This document shows positions 1 through 8,713 of a stretch of DNA of 64,000 bases, piece by piece. Origin of the DNA: Methanosarcina sp. MTP4 (GTDB lineage: Archaea; Halobacteriota; Methanosarcinia; Methanosarcinales; Methanosarcinaceae); assembly GCF_000970045.1 (NCBI RefSeq), contig NZ_CP009505.1:992001-1056000 (forward strand). Direction: 5' to 3'. A program made the position numbers and the translations under genes. A model generated the notes under the pieces. That model was not told the DNA's origin and did not search any database. It saw only the letters and a list, made by a program, of their open reading frames with translations. The stretch's first letter is position 1. Each line of letters starts with the position of its first letter.

Positions 1-1
1 A

Positions 2-1168
2 ACTGTTGTCCTCGGAGTGACTGGCAGCATTGCAGCTGTCAGGGTGGTGGAACTTGCTCGGGAACTGATCCGGAATGGGGCGGAAGTCCATGCGGTCATG
101 ACCGATGCGGCCAGGCACATTCTTCATCCCGACGCCATGTACTATGCCACCGGGAACCCGGTGATTACGGAACTGGGAGGCAGGGTCGAACATGTGGAAT
201 TTTGCGGGCTCAAAGGAAGGGCAGACCTCCTCCTGATAGCCCCCGCAACCGCAAATACCATAGGGAAAATCGCTCACGGGATCGACGACACATCAGTCAC
301 ATCCTTTGCTACAACGGCACTTGGCTCAAACGTCCAGGTCATGATCGTTCCAGCAATGCACGAGTCCATGTACCGGCACCCTGCAGTTGTGGAAAACATC
401 CGGAAACTAAAAGGGTGGGGAATTCCCTTCGTGGGGCCCAAAATCGAAGAGGGGATTGCGAAAATTTCCCCTAACGAAGAAATAATACTTGAAACGGAAA
501 GGGCACTTTGCGGGGAAGAGTTAAAAGGGAAGCGAATCCTCATCACAAGCGGTTCCACTGCTGAAAGTCTTGATCCGATCCGCATTCTTACAAACCGTGC
601 CTCCGGAAAAACGGGGAGGGAACTCGCCCTTGAAGCCTACCGGAAGGGGGCGGAAGTCACCCTCGTGCACCGGGACAGGCTCGGTTTTTCCGGGATTATG
701 GAAATTTTTGCCGAAAGCGCTGAGGAAATGACCGAAGCCGTACAAAAAGAGCTGGAAAAAGGGTACGACGTCCTGATAAGCTCGGCTGCCATTGCCGATT
801 ACACCGTCGAACAGGCTCCAGAAAAAATTAAATCCGGAGGGGAGCTTGAACTGAAACTGCGACCCACCCGCAAAGTTATAAAGGAATGCCGGGAAAGGCA
901 CCCCGCTCTTTTGATCGTGGGCTTTAAAGCCGAAACCGGAGTCCCGAAAGAAGAACTGCTCCGAAGAGCAGCCGCAACTCTGGAAAGTTCAAAGCTGGAC
1001 ATGATAGCTGCAAACGACGTCTTGAAAGGCGGAATGGGCACGGAAGAGAACGAAATTTACCTTATAAGGAAGGGGAAATGCGACCCTCTCCATGTAAGCG
1101 GAAACAAGCGAAAAATCGCGGCCTCTATCCTGAAAGAGGTAGCCGGGATTCTGATTCCGCAAAAATGA
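2..1168 (+). CDS. coaBC: Bifunctional phosphopantothenoylcysteine decarboxylase / phosphopantothenate-cysteine ligase, 5' end cut by window edge
   Basis: This enzyme joins cysteine to 4'-phosphopantothenate (CoaB half) and decarboxylates the product (CoaC half, FMN-dependent) to 4'-phosphopantetheine in coenzyme A synthesis. The first codons read TVVLGVTGSIAA, the typical flavin-binding start of CoaC, and are open to the window edge, so the true start lies upstream; the GTG at 17 is internal. PAMHESMY matches the conserved PAMN-type motif of the decarboxylase, with His in place of the usual Asn. The ligase half starts near residue 175 with SGSTAESLDPIR and NRASGKTG, the CoaB nucleotide and dimer motifs, and the AADY-like segment AIADYTVEQAPEKIKS carries the lysine-containing KIK motif. 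Pantoate kinase follows 19 bp downstream, so the two are probably one operon. Identification is firm; only the extreme N-terminus is missing. Confidence 0.95.
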   Translation, partial: TVVLGVTGSIAAVRVVELARELIRNGAEVHAVMTDAARHILHPDAMYYATGNPVITELGGRVEHVEFCGLKGRADLLLIAPATANTIGKIAHGIDDTSVTSFATTALGSNVQVMIVPAMHESMYRHPAVVENIRKLKGWGIPFVGPKIEEGIAKISPNEEIILETERALCGEELKGKRILITSGSTAESLDPIRILTNRASGKTGRELALEAYRKGAEVTLVHRDRLGFSGIMEIFAESAEEMTEAVQKELEKGYDVLISSAAIADYTVEQAPEKIKSGGELELKLRPTRKVIKECRERHPALLIVGFKAETGVPKEELLRRAAATLESSKLDMIAANDVLKGGMGTEENEIYLIRKGKCDPLHVSGNKRKIAASILKEVAGILIPQK

Positions 1169-1187
1169 GCTAAAAAAGGCGTTTTAT

Positions 1188-2093
1188 ATGTATGAATACG
1201 AAAATGAAGGGGCAGACGTTTCAGCAAAAGCTTATGCTCCCGGGCACATCACAGGTTTTTTTCAGATCCACGAGCATGAAGACCCACACCATAAAGGTTC
1301 TACCGGCTGTGGGATCGTCCTGAACGGGGGAGTGACCACCGAGGTAAAGGTGGGGGAATCGGTTGACGAAACCGAAATCTTCCTGAACGGGAAAAGAGTC
1401 GAAGGCAAAACCACCAGGACTGTGATCGATCTGATAACTGACGTACCTGTTAGGGTTAAAAGCTGGGCTGAAATTCCGGTGGGCTGCGGGTTTGGAGCTT
1501 CCGGAGCCGGGGCTATCGGAGCCGCTTATTCCCTCAACAGGGCGCTGTCCCTGAACCAAACGGCAAAAAATCTGACCGAATATGCCCATGTGGCTGAAGT
1601 AGTCAACAGGAGCGGACTCGGGGATATTGCAGCCCAGTCCAACGGAGGGGTGGTGATAAGGCTCAGGCCGGGAGGGCCTTTCTTTGGCAGTGTGGACAGG
1701 ATTCCCGCACCTGAAGCTCAGGTCTTTTGCATCGTGCTGGGGGAAATTTCCACCGACACCGTGCTGAGCGACGGAGCTACAGCCAGCAAGATCAACTCAG
1801 CCGGGAGAACTGCAATGTCCGAACTGCTTGAAAAGCCCACCCTGGAGAACTTCATGCTCCATGCAAAGGACTTTGCCAGCAAAACAGGTCTCCTGAGCGA
1901 CCGGGCAAGGGACGTTATCGAAGCTGTAGAAGCCGCAAACTGTGGGTATGCCTCCCAGGCAATGCTCGGGGATACGATTTTTGCAGTTAATCCCGACGGT
2001 CAGGAATTCGAGCTCTACGAAACCCTCGAGGAATTCGGAGAAGTCCTTGAATTCGGGATCAGCACCTGCGTACCAAAACTGATTGTTGAATAA
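1188..2093 (+). CDS. pok: Pantoate kinase (archaeal GHMP kinase)
   Basis: Predicted to phosphorylate pantoate to 4-phosphopantoate, the archaeal alternative to the bacterial order of steps in CoA synthesis. The 301-residue protein has AYAPGHITGFF near residue 15, characteristic of the pantoate kinase family, and the GHMP ATP-binding loop PVGCGFGASGAGAIGAAY at about residues 97-114. The ATG at 1188 sits 19 bp after coaBC with only a weak ribosome site, which fits translation from the same mRNA. The partner ligase (phosphopantothenate synthetase) is encoded 1.5 kb downstream, and the three genes together cover pantoate to phosphopantetheine. GHMP kinases of other pathways (mevalonate, homoserine) lack the APGHITGFF start, so this assignment is preferred. 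Confidence 0.92.
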   Translation: MYEYENEGADVSAKAYAPGHITGFFQIHEHEDPHHKGSTGCGIVLNGGVTTEVKVGESVDETEIFLNGKRVEGKTTRTVIDLITDVPVRVKSWAEIPVGCGFGASGAGAIGAAYSLNRALSLNQTAKNLTEYAHVAEVVNRSGLGDIAAQSNGGVVIRLRPGGPFFGSVDRIPAPEAQVFCIVLGEISTDTVLSDGATASKINSAGRTAMSELLEKPTLENFMLHAKDFASKTGLLSDRARDVIEAVEAANCGYASQAMLGDTIFAVNPDGQEFELYETLEEFGEVLEFGISTCVPKLIVE

Positions 2094-2403
2094 CTTCCCC
2101 TTTTTGAGTGATATCGGGATGGGGGGAAACCAGTTTTACTTTACAGGTTTAACTTTTTACCCGATCATATCATTCTACACTTACAACCCCAAATCACGTT
2201 TTATATTTTATTCCATCTCAGTTTCTATATTTTATACCAAAATCTTTATTATATCTTCTATTTCACTTCCTTTCTGACCCCTGAGCTCCCATTCTGAAGC
2301 AGATGCTTCTTTCTGAGCCACAGAAATCCTGAACCAGGGCTGAAAATGACTTTTTTCAGGGAGCCCCACAGCTTAAATAGTATCGGATTGCAAAAGGTAT
2401 TAG

Positions 2404-2414
2404 TGTTATATAAA
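2404..2414 (+). promoter_or_regulatory. Candidate archaeal TATA box upstream of the SPFH gene
   Basis: The 457-bp gap after pantoate kinase (2094-2550) is AT-rich and shows no convincing gene; a 64-codon open frame inside it begins within the pantoate kinase gene and has no family resemblance. The element GTTATATAAATG at about 2405-2416 fits an archaeal TATA box and is the best promoter candidate for the SPFH gene starting at 2551, implying a leader of roughly 110 nt. This is a match by eye only. Confidence 0.4.
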
Positions 2415-2550
2415 TGAAAGAATGTGTATAACAAGACATTCGCTGCTTTTTTGGATCTTCATGAAGAATTAACAGGGAGATTCCGGGAAAGAAAACAACA
2501 TATTTCAAAGAGTATATTGCATTTTATTCACCGAGCGGAAGGTAAAATTA

Positions 2551-3495
2551 ATGGATCTTAATGACGACTGGGAAGACAAAGGCAACTCAAGACCGATTAA
2601 CCCGCTTAATAAAATACCTGAATCTATAGGCCCGATTATCCGCATAATTGCGATAATCTTCACGATCCTTATCGTCTTTTCCGTAGCCTTTGGGTCGATT
2701 TTCGTATCCATTGGTGCAGGAGAGGTAGGAGTGAAATTCAGCCAGTTCGGAGGGGTACAGCCCGATGAACTCGGAGAAGGGTTGCACATTGTACCGCCCT
2801 GGATATCGGTAACCAAGTATTCCGTGCAGAGCCAGGTCTATACTATGAGTTCTCAGGCTTCTGAAGGGGAAAGGGTAGGAGATGACCGGATCAATGCCCT
2901 AACCTCTGAAGGTTTGACCCTTGGCATGGATATTTCGATCCGTTACAGACTGATTCCTGCAGATGCAAGCAGTGTGCACCAGAAACTTGGTCCCTCTTAT
3001 GCCGAAAAGATCCTGCGGCCTACTATCAAGTCCGTGATCAGAGAAGTGGTCTCAAAGCATACGGCAATGGAAATTTACGGGACGCAGAGGCAGCTTGTGG
3101 CAGAAGAGATGCAAAACGAGCTTGAAGCTCGCCTGAGTGATGACGGGTTCATTGTCGAAGAAGTCCTGCTCCGGAACGTGAAGCTCCCGGAAAGGGTTGC
3201 AACGGCAATCGAAGAGAAACTCCAGGCTGACCAGGAAGCCCAGAGGATGATTTTCGTGAAACAGAAGGAAGAACTCGAGGCTGAGAGGAAGATCATCGAA
3301 TCCAATGGGGTAGCCAATGCCACGATCATCAGAGCTCGCGGGGAAGCTGAATCCCTCAGGATCATCAATGAGGAAATCAAGAAAAACCCTGACCTCATCA
3401 ACTACAAATATATTCAGATGCTTGAAGGCCAGGACCTCCAGACCATGATCGTCCCGACCGACCAGGGGATCATCCTGGATGCCACGAACGCGTAA
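2551..3495 (+). CDS. SPFH/band 7 (stomatin-prohibitin family) membrane protein
   Basis: A 314-residue SPFH protein, a family of membrane-anchored scaffolds that form large ring or cage oligomers and often sit beside membrane proteases. One hydrophobic segment at about residues 29-53 anchors the protein; the band-7 domain follows (GAGEVGVKFSQFGGV through about residue 210). A charged, Glu/Lys/Gln-rich helical stretch follows, predicted coiled coil at about 215-265 (LQADQEAQRM, QKEELEAERK). The C-terminus ends with a short hydrophilic tail. It lies between the two archaeal CoA genes in the same direction but has its own 5' gap with a TATA-like element, so it need not be part of that pathway. 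No NfeD or FtsH partner is adjacent, and the function here is unknown. Confidence 0.88.
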   Translation: MDLNDDWEDKGNSRPINPLNKIPESIGPIIRIIAIIFTILIVFSVAFGSIFVSIGAGEVGVKFSQFGGVQPDELGEGLHIVPPWISVTKYSVQSQVYTMSSQASEGERVGDDRINALTSEGLTLGMDISIRYRLIPADASSVHQKLGPSYAEKILRPTIKSVIREVVSKHTAMEIYGTQRQLVAEEMQNELEARLSDDGFIVEEVLLRNVKLPERVATAIEEKLQADQEAQRMIFVKQKEELEAERKIIESNGVANATIIRARGEAESLRIINEEIKKNPDLINYKYIQMLEGQDLQTMIVPTDQGIILDATNA

Positions 3496-3632
3496 AACAT
3501 CAGCCGGAAAATGTTGGCCTGAATATATACCTGTTAACAAAACGGCTAATAACCTATGAACAAAACGGCTAATTCACAAAATAATGTAAACAGGAAAAAT
3601 TGTAAAATAAGTACAAAAGGTAAGCGACCGAT

Positions 3633-4394
3633 ATGACTGACATACCCCCAGACCACCCGAGGTACGAATCCCTGCTCGCCCGTGAAAAGGTTGCAGCCGG
3701 AGTAAAGATGGGATTTACCAGCATCCAGGGGCTGATCGCCCAGGGAAGAGGTGAGAGCTTCGACTATTTGCTGGGTGAACGGAGCACGGAATCAGCTCTC
3801 TATGCCGAGCGAGCGGCCGTGGCTGCCCTTCTCCTGGCAGAGAATCCTGTGATCTCCGTAAACGGAAACGTTGCGGCTCTTGCTCCGGAAAAGGTTGTTG
3901 CCCTGGCAGACCTTACCGGGGCAAAGATTGAGGTTAACCTCTTTCACAGGACCGAGACCAGGATGCACCTGATCATCGAACAGCTAAAGGCCTGCGGGGC
4001 CTCTGAGGTACTCGGGAAAAACCCGGATGCCAGCCTTGACCTTTCCCATGATAGGAGGTTGGTTGAGAGCAGAGGTATCTACAGCGCAGACGTCGTGCTC
4101 GTGCCCCTTGAAGATGGCGACCGCTGTGAGAAACTGGTGGAAATGGAAAAAATTGTCATAACAATCGACTTAAACCCCCTTTCCCGGACCTCCAGGATGG
4201 CCACGATCTCAATTGTAGATAACCTTACCCGGGCTCTCGGGAACATGGCAAAGTTTGCAGGGGAAATGAGAAACGAAAGGAAGGATGAACTTGTAAACCT
4301 GATCACGTCTTACGACAACAAAAAGGTCCTTTCCGAAGCCATATCCGAAATCCAGGAACACCTCAAAAACCTGGCTGCAGAAGTGGAATATTGA
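3633..4394 (+). CDS. 4-phosphopantoate-beta-alanine ligase (archaeal phosphopantothenate synthetase)
   Basis: Predicted to condense 4-phosphopantoate with beta-alanine using ATP, giving 4'-phosphopantothenate, the substrate of CoaBC encoded at the start of the window. The 253-residue protein matches the archaeal family formerly called DUF137: DHPRYESLLAREKVAAGVK at the N-terminus, GRGESFDYLLGERST at about 39-53, NLFHRTETR near 103, and IDLNPLSRTSRMATISIVDN near 177. Length is normal for the family. The family is restricted to archaea, supporting the taxonomic call. The ATG at 3633 is preceded by a weak ribosome site. The upstream gap has a 15-bp direct repeat (AACAAAACGGCTAAT) at about 3536 and 3559. 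Confidence 0.93.
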   Translation: MTDIPPDHPRYESLLAREKVAAGVKMGFTSIQGLIAQGRGESFDYLLGERSTESALYAERAAVAALLLAENPVISVNGNVAALAPEKVVALADLTGAKIEVNLFHRTETRMHLIIEQLKACGASEVLGKNPDASLDLSHDRRLVESRGIYSADVVLVPLEDGDRCEKLVEMEKIVITIDLNPLSRTSRMATISIVDNLTRALGNMAKFAGEMRNERKDELVNLITSYDNKKVLSEAISEIQEHLKNLAAEVEY

Positions 4395-4428
4395 AAGCCT
4401 AAGTGGAATACTTAACTTAAACGGAACA

Positions 4429-4491
4429 CTGAATCCGGAAACAGTATCCTGATAACTTAAATGGGTGCTGAATCCGGAAACAGTATCCTGA
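4429..4491. repeat. 24-bp exact direct repeat, part of a degenerate 39-bp tandem array
   Basis: A 24-bp sequence at 4429-4452 recurs exactly at 4468-4491, a period of 39 bp; a decayed third copy continues towards 4525. The array fills the gap between phosphopantothenate synthetase and the HD-domain gene. Both copies contain GAATCCGGAAAC. No gene or clear regulatory signal is visible in it. Confidence 0.8.
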
Positions 4492-4546
4492 ACGCTTAAC
4501 CGGATGCTGAGTGCAGAAACGGGATGCCAAAAACAGGGTGATGTAA

Positions 4547-5200
4547 ATGGAACTGATCGAAAAGACCCGGGAATTCGTGACCACTTTCCTTGAAGATGAG
4601 CCGAGTTCCCATGACATGTCCCACATCAACAGGGTGGAAGCCCTCTGCATGGAAATCCGGGAAGAAGAAGGCGGGGACCCCTTGGTCCTCCACCTGGCAG
4701 CCCTGCTCCACGATGTGGGAGTAATAAAGGAACATGAAGAGGGAGGGGACCACGCCGAGTACAGCGCGGAAATTGCTTCTGAATTCCTTGGAAAAGCAGG
4801 CGTCCCGAAAAAGGTGATAGGAGAAGTGACATACTGCATCCGGACCCACCGCTTCAGCGGAGGGCACAGCCCAAAAACCATCGAAGCCCGGATATTGCAG
4901 GACGCCGACAGGCTCGATGCCCTGGGAGCTATTGGGATTTTCAGGGCGGTCCTTTCCATGGGAGCCCTCAGGATGCTCAAGCACACCACGGGAATCGATA
5001 AGGGAGCGTCCAAAAAAACCGTGTACAAAAAAGACCCTGTTGCCGGCTTTAACGAATACATGCACTACAAGCCCTTCACAATTCCCGAAAAACTGAATAC
5101 TGATTCCGCAAAAAGGATCGGCGAAGAAAGGCTGAAGATCATGCGCCTTTACCTTGAGGCCCTGAACCGGGAATCAGGACTGGAAAGGAACATTCCCTGA
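4547..5200 (+). CDS. HD-domain phosphohydrolase
   Basis: A 217-residue HD-superfamily metal-dependent phosphohydrolase. The metal ligands are visible: H26 in SHDMSHINR, the H55-D56 pair in AALLHDVG, a His in RTHRFSGGH, and an Asp in LQDADRLDALGAIG. This arrangement matches small YedJ/YpgQ-like HD proteins, some of which hydrolyse nucleotides, but the substrate cannot be told from sequence. The start at 4547 has GGGTGATG a few bases upstream. It stands alone between two repeat-filled gaps; proximity to the CoA genes is not evidence of a shared role. Confidence 0.85.
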   Translation: MELIEKTREFVTTFLEDEPSSHDMSHINRVEALCMEIREEEGGDPLVLHLAALLHDVGVIKEHEEGGDHAEYSAEIASEFLGKAGVPKKVIGEVTYCIRTHRFSGGHSPKTIEARILQDADRLDALGAIGIFRAVLSMGALRMLKHTTGIDKGASKKTVYKKDPVAGFNEYMHYKPFTIPEKLNTDSAKRIGEERLKIMRLYLEALNRESGLERNIP

Positions 5201-5255
5201 TAAGGCATGTCTCCTTTTTTTATCCGGGCAGGCATTGCAGTAACTGTTAAATATA

Positions 5256-5540
5256 CTGTGGTAACTTTGAATGGGTATACAATAGCTTCAAAGGTTACTG
5301 CTTAGACTTTTAAGTGCAATACAATAACTTCAAACGTCACTGTGGGGACCTTAAAGGTAATACCATAACTTTTAAAGTTACTGTGGGAACCTTCGTCGAT
5401 ATTTCGGCAACTTCAAAAGTTATCGTGTAAACCTTGAACGGTATTACAGCAACTTTGACGGTATTACAGCAACTTTAAAAGTTACTGTGGAAACCTTACA
5501 AGGTAACACAGCGACCTCAATGGTAATATGGCAACCTTAT
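5256..5540. repeat. Degenerate tandem array, about 41-bp unit with nested inverted repeats
   Basis: Most of the 499-bp gap between the HD gene and the deaminase gene is a tandem array. Units begin at 5256, 5298, 5340, 5381, 5423 and 5485, spaced 41-42 bp except one of 62 bp that carries an extra half unit. Each unit is two related halves of about 20-21 bp, and each half carries a small inverted repeat of the type AACTT-N-AAGTT or ACCTT-N-AAGGT. Consensus halves are CTGTGGAAACCTTAAAGGTA and TTACAGCAACTTTAAAGTTA. No open frame runs through it. The rest of the gap (5541-5699) is AT-rich leader of the next gene. Confidence 0.85.
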
Positions 5541-5699
5541 TCGTAACTCTCCCGGCCACAAAACTAGCAACAACTTTTTTATGATATGGTCTTAAATTCC
5601 TGTTCAATATTTAATTGAAGTTGGGTTCCCATTCGAATTCTGGAAATAGCTATAATTCAAGATCCAAAAAAGTTTCACAGACCAATCAGGTGTGATCAC

Positions 5700-6998
5700 A
5701 TGGCTGACATAATCATAAAGAACGCTTACGTTTTAACGATGGACCCTGAGGCAGGCGACCTCAAGCAGGGATGCGTTGTAGTCGAAGACGGAAAGATTAC
5801 GGAAATAGGAGAAAGTACGGGAGAAAGTGCCGACACAGTAATCGATGCAAAAGGCTCGGTGCTGATGCCCGGACTCGTAAACACCCATACCCACGCGGGG
5901 ATGACCCTTTTCCGGGGCTACGCCGATGACCTCCAGCTTGCCGAATGGCTCCAGGGACACATCTGGCCGGCTGAAGCCCAGCTCCAGGCTTCGGATGTTT
6001 ACGCAGGCACACTGCTCGCCTGCCTGGAGATGATCAGGTCAGGGACAACCTCTTTTGCTGACATGTACTTCTTCATGGACGAAACCGCAAAAGCTGTGGA
6101 CGAAGCCGGGCTTCGGGCTGCCCTTTCCCACGGCATGATCGAGCTCTGGAATGAAGAGAAGGGAGCAGCCGACCTCAAGGAAGGCAAGCGCTTTGTCCGG
6201 GAATGGAAAGGGGCAGCCAGCGGTAGGATCACTCCTATGTACGGGCCCCACGCCCCGAACACCTGCTCGAAAGAGTTCCTCACGAAAGTCAGGGAAGAAG
6301 CAAACAAAGACGGGGTTGGCATCCACATCCACGTCCTGGAAACCGAAGCCGAGCTTAACGAGATGAAAGGGCGCTACGGGAAGTGTTCCGTGAACATGCT
6401 CGAAGACATCGGCTTTTTCGGCCCGGACGTGCTTGCAGCCCACTGTGTCTGGCTCTCGGACGGGGACATTGAAATCCTGAGGAAGAGGGGAGTCAACGTC
6501 TCCCACAATGCAGTAAGCAACATGAAACTGGCTTCCGGAATCGCTCCCATCCACAAGATGCTCGATAAAGGGGTAAACGTCACCCTGGGGACCGACGGCT
6601 GCGCCTCCAACAACAACCTGGACCTTTTCGGGGAGATGAAAACCGCTGCCCTCCTCCACAAGGTAAACACCTTTGACCCGACAGTTCTTCCTGCACGGAA
6701 GGTGCTGGAGATGGCAACCGTAAACGGGGCAAAGGTCCTCGACCCCGAGACCGGCATGCTGAAAGTCGGGAAGAAAGCGGACATGATCCTTGTGGATATG
6801 AAAAAACCGCACCTGACCCCCTGTTTCGACGTGCCTTCGCACCTTGTGTACTCCGCAAGTGGCTGCGACGTCCGGACCACGATTGCGGACGGGAAAGTCC
6901 TGATGGACGATTACAAAGTGCTTGCACTTGATGAAGAAAAGGTAATCGAAGAAGCCCGGAAAGCCGCTGAAGCCCTTGTGGACAGGGTCAACGCCTGA
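5700..6998 (+). CDS. dadD: 5'-deoxyadenosine / S-adenosylhomocysteine deaminase (amidohydrolase family)
   Basis: A 432-residue zinc amidohydrolase of the MtaD/SahA/DadD group, which deaminate 5'-modified adenosines (S-adenosylhomocysteine, methylthioadenosine, 5'-deoxyadenosine) to the inosine forms. Motifs in order: THTHAGMTLFRGYADD at residues 62-77 (H63 and H65 metal ligands), HIHVLETEAEL near 206, AAHCVWL near 247, and LGTDGCASNNNLD near 297. Length is typical. The start ATG has AGGTG seven bases upstream. The next gene encodes an S-adenosylhomocysteinase-family enzyme. In Methanocaldococcus jannaschii homologues of these two act in sequence on S-adenosylhomocysteine, so the pairing supports that role. 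Which substrate is preferred cannot be read from the sequence. Confidence 0.88.
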   Translation: MADIIIKNAYVLTMDPEAGDLKQGCVVVEDGKITEIGESTGESADTVIDAKGSVLMPGLVNTHTHAGMTLFRGYADDLQLAEWLQGHIWPAEAQLQASDVYAGTLLACLEMIRSGTTSFADMYFFMDETAKAVDEAGLRAALSHGMIELWNEEKGAADLKEGKRFVREWKGAASGRITPMYGPHAPNTCSKEFLTKVREEANKDGVGIHIHVLETEAELNEMKGRYGKCSVNMLEDIGFFGPDVLAAHCVWLSDGDIEILRKRGVNVSHNAVSNMKLASGIAPIHKMLDKGVNVTLGTDGCASNNNLDLFGEMKTAALLHKVNTFDPTVLPARKVLEMATVNGAKVLDPETGMLKVGKKADMILVDMKKPHLTPCFDVPSHLVYSASGCDVRTTIADGKVLMDDYKVLALDEEKVIEEARKAAEALVDRVNA

Positions 6999-7146
6999 AA
7001 TTATCCCGGGACACCGGAAAGATAAATACATAAAAACTGAAATTAACCACCATTCAGGTTCAATTTACTGCCGCTTAATCACTGGCAAACCGAACTAAAT
7101 ACTACCTATCCGACTTAACCGCTTATCCGATATCAACGGGATTACC

Positions 7147-8382
7147 ATGAACGAGAAAGAACTCATAGAATCCGGGAACATGAAGATGGAATGGGCCAGG
7201 AACCACATGCCTGTGCTCGCAATTATCAGGGAACAGTTCATAGAAGAAAAACCCCTGAAAGGACACACCATCGGGATGGCCCTCCACGTGGAAGCAAAGA
7301 CCGCTGTCCTGGTGGAAACCCTTGCAGCAGGAGGAGCAAAAGTAGCGATCACGGGCTGCAACCCTTTAAGCACCCAGGACGACGTCGCCATGGCGCTTGA
7401 CACCAGGGAAAACGTTTCCTGTTTTTCAAGATACGGGTGCAGTTCCCAGGAGTATTACGACGCCATTGACAAAGTGCTGGACTTCGAACCCGATATCACC
7501 ATCGATGACGGGGCAGACCTGATATTCAAGCTCCACATGGAAAGGACCGACCTCCTCCCCAACATCCTGGGAGGCTGTGAGGAGACCACAACAGGGGTCC
7601 ACAGGCTGCATGCGATGGATAAAGAAGGGGCCCTGAAAATGCCCGTTATTGCCGTAAACGACGCCATGACAAAGTACCTCTTTGACAACCGCTACGGGAC
7701 AGGGCAGTCAGCCTGGGACGGGATCAACCGGACCACAAACCTCCTGGTAGCCGGCAAAAACGTGGTCGTGGGTGGCTACGGCTGGTGCGGAAGGGGAGTT
7801 GCCATGCGGGCAGCAGGTCTCGGGGCAAACGTCATCGTCACGGAAGTCGATCCCATCAGGGCTCTTGAAGCCAGGATGGACGGGTACAGGCCCATGAAAA
7901 TGAGTGAAGCTGCAAAGCTCGGGGATATTTTCGTGACCACCACCGGAAACAGGGATATCCTTACCGCAGAACACTTCAAGGTCATGCGGGACGGGGCAAT
8001 CCTTGCAAACTCCGGGCACTTCAACGTGGAAATTGACATGGAAGCCCTGGCATCCCTTGCAAAATCCGTCAGGACCGTCCGGCAGAACATCAAGGAATAC
8101 GATATCGGGAACCGCCGGATTAACGTAATCGCCGATGGCAGGCTCGTGAACCTTGCAGCAGGCGACGGGCACCCTGCCGAAGTCATGGACATGAGCTTTG
8201 CCGACCAGGCCCTCTGCGTCCGCCACATCGCCGAAAACAAGCTTTTGAACGGTGTCCACCGGGTCCCCCTGGAGCTCGATACCTACGTTGCAAAACTAAA
8301 GCTCGAGTCCATGGGCATCAGCATAGACGAATTCACCCGGGAACAGGAAAAGTACATGAATGGTTGGGAGTGCGGGACGTAA
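7147..8382 (+). CDS. ahcY: S-adenosylhomocysteinase family enzyme, probably S-inosyl-L-homocysteine hydrolase
   Basis: A 411-residue NAD-dependent hydrolase of the AhcY family. It has NMKMEWARNHMPVLA at the N-terminus, the substrate region EETTTGVHRL near 145, NDAMTKYLFDNRYGTGQS near 171, and the NAD-binding loop GGYGWCGRG at 209-217. The C-terminal part includes GDGHPAEVMDMSFADQ. It releases homocysteine from the product of methyl transfer reactions. The gene upstream encodes a deaminase that can convert S-adenosylhomocysteine to S-inosylhomocysteine. In methanogens the AhcY homologue has been shown to prefer the inosyl form, so that is the likely substrate here (inference). A 148-bp gap separates the two genes; they may have separate promoters. 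Confidence 0.92.
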   Translation: MNEKELIESGNMKMEWARNHMPVLAIIREQFIEEKPLKGHTIGMALHVEAKTAVLVETLAAGGAKVAITGCNPLSTQDDVAMALDTRENVSCFSRYGCSSQEYYDAIDKVLDFEPDITIDDGADLIFKLHMERTDLLPNILGGCEETTTGVHRLHAMDKEGALKMPVIAVNDAMTKYLFDNRYGTGQSAWDGINRTTNLLVAGKNVVVGGYGWCGRGVAMRAAGLGANVIVTEVDPIRALEARMDGYRPMKMSEAAKLGDIFVTTTGNRDILTAEHFKVMRDGAILANSGHFNVEIDMEALASLAKSVRTVRQNIKEYDIGNRRINVIADGRLVNLAAGDGHPAEVMDMSFADQALCVRHIAENKLLNGVHRVPLELDTYVAKLKLESMGISIDEFTREQEKYMNGWECGT

Positions 8383-8669
8383 TTTGCAAATGGAGCAAAA
8401 GAGATTATTTTCAGTAACCCTGCATTTCTGACCCTTTTGCAGTGAATACTGAATTGCTTTCCATTTTTTGGAAAAGTAACGGTATTTACTGCACTTATTT
8501 TTAAATTATTTTCCGCAATCAGGAAATACTTTTAAGATTTATTTCAGTCGAATACCCCGCTAGCTTGCTGTGTGGTAGACACTTCTCCAAGAATTATAAT
8601 AATATTCTCATTTAAATCGATAATATTCGCTTCTTTTTAAAATAAGTTTGTTTCCAGAACCATGATCAT

Positions 8670-8713
8670 GTGTATGGTCACGTGTATGGTCACGTGTATG
8701 GTCACGTGTATGG
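8670..8713. repeat. 12-bp tandem repeat in a 793-bp non-coding gap
   Basis: GTGTATGGTCAC occurs three times exactly (8670, 8682, 8694) with a partial fourth copy from 8706. An open frame over it encodes repeated MYGHVYGHVYGH and is a by-product of the repeat, not a gene. The surrounding gap 8383-9175 is AT-rich; 8555-8660 and 8860-9150 show no gene, tRNA or clear regulatory structure by eye, apart from a short duplicated phrase just before the kinase (CACTGGAGATTNCTCACTGG type). Confidence 0.85.

Noticed and set aside
17-1168. GTG at 17 as the start of the CoaBC gene
   Set aside because: The frame is open to the window edge and the codons before it (TVVLG) belong to the conserved flavoprotein start, so the gene is truncated rather than beginning there.
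2083-2277. 64-codon open frame after pantoate kinase
   Set aside because: It starts inside the pantoate kinase gene, is rich in Phe, Ile and Tyr from AT-rich DNA, and has no family resemblance or ribosome site.
5256-5540. CRISPR array
   Set aside because: Units follow each other directly and vary together; there are no identical repeats separated by unique spacers, and no cas genes are near. The same holds for the other tandem arrays.
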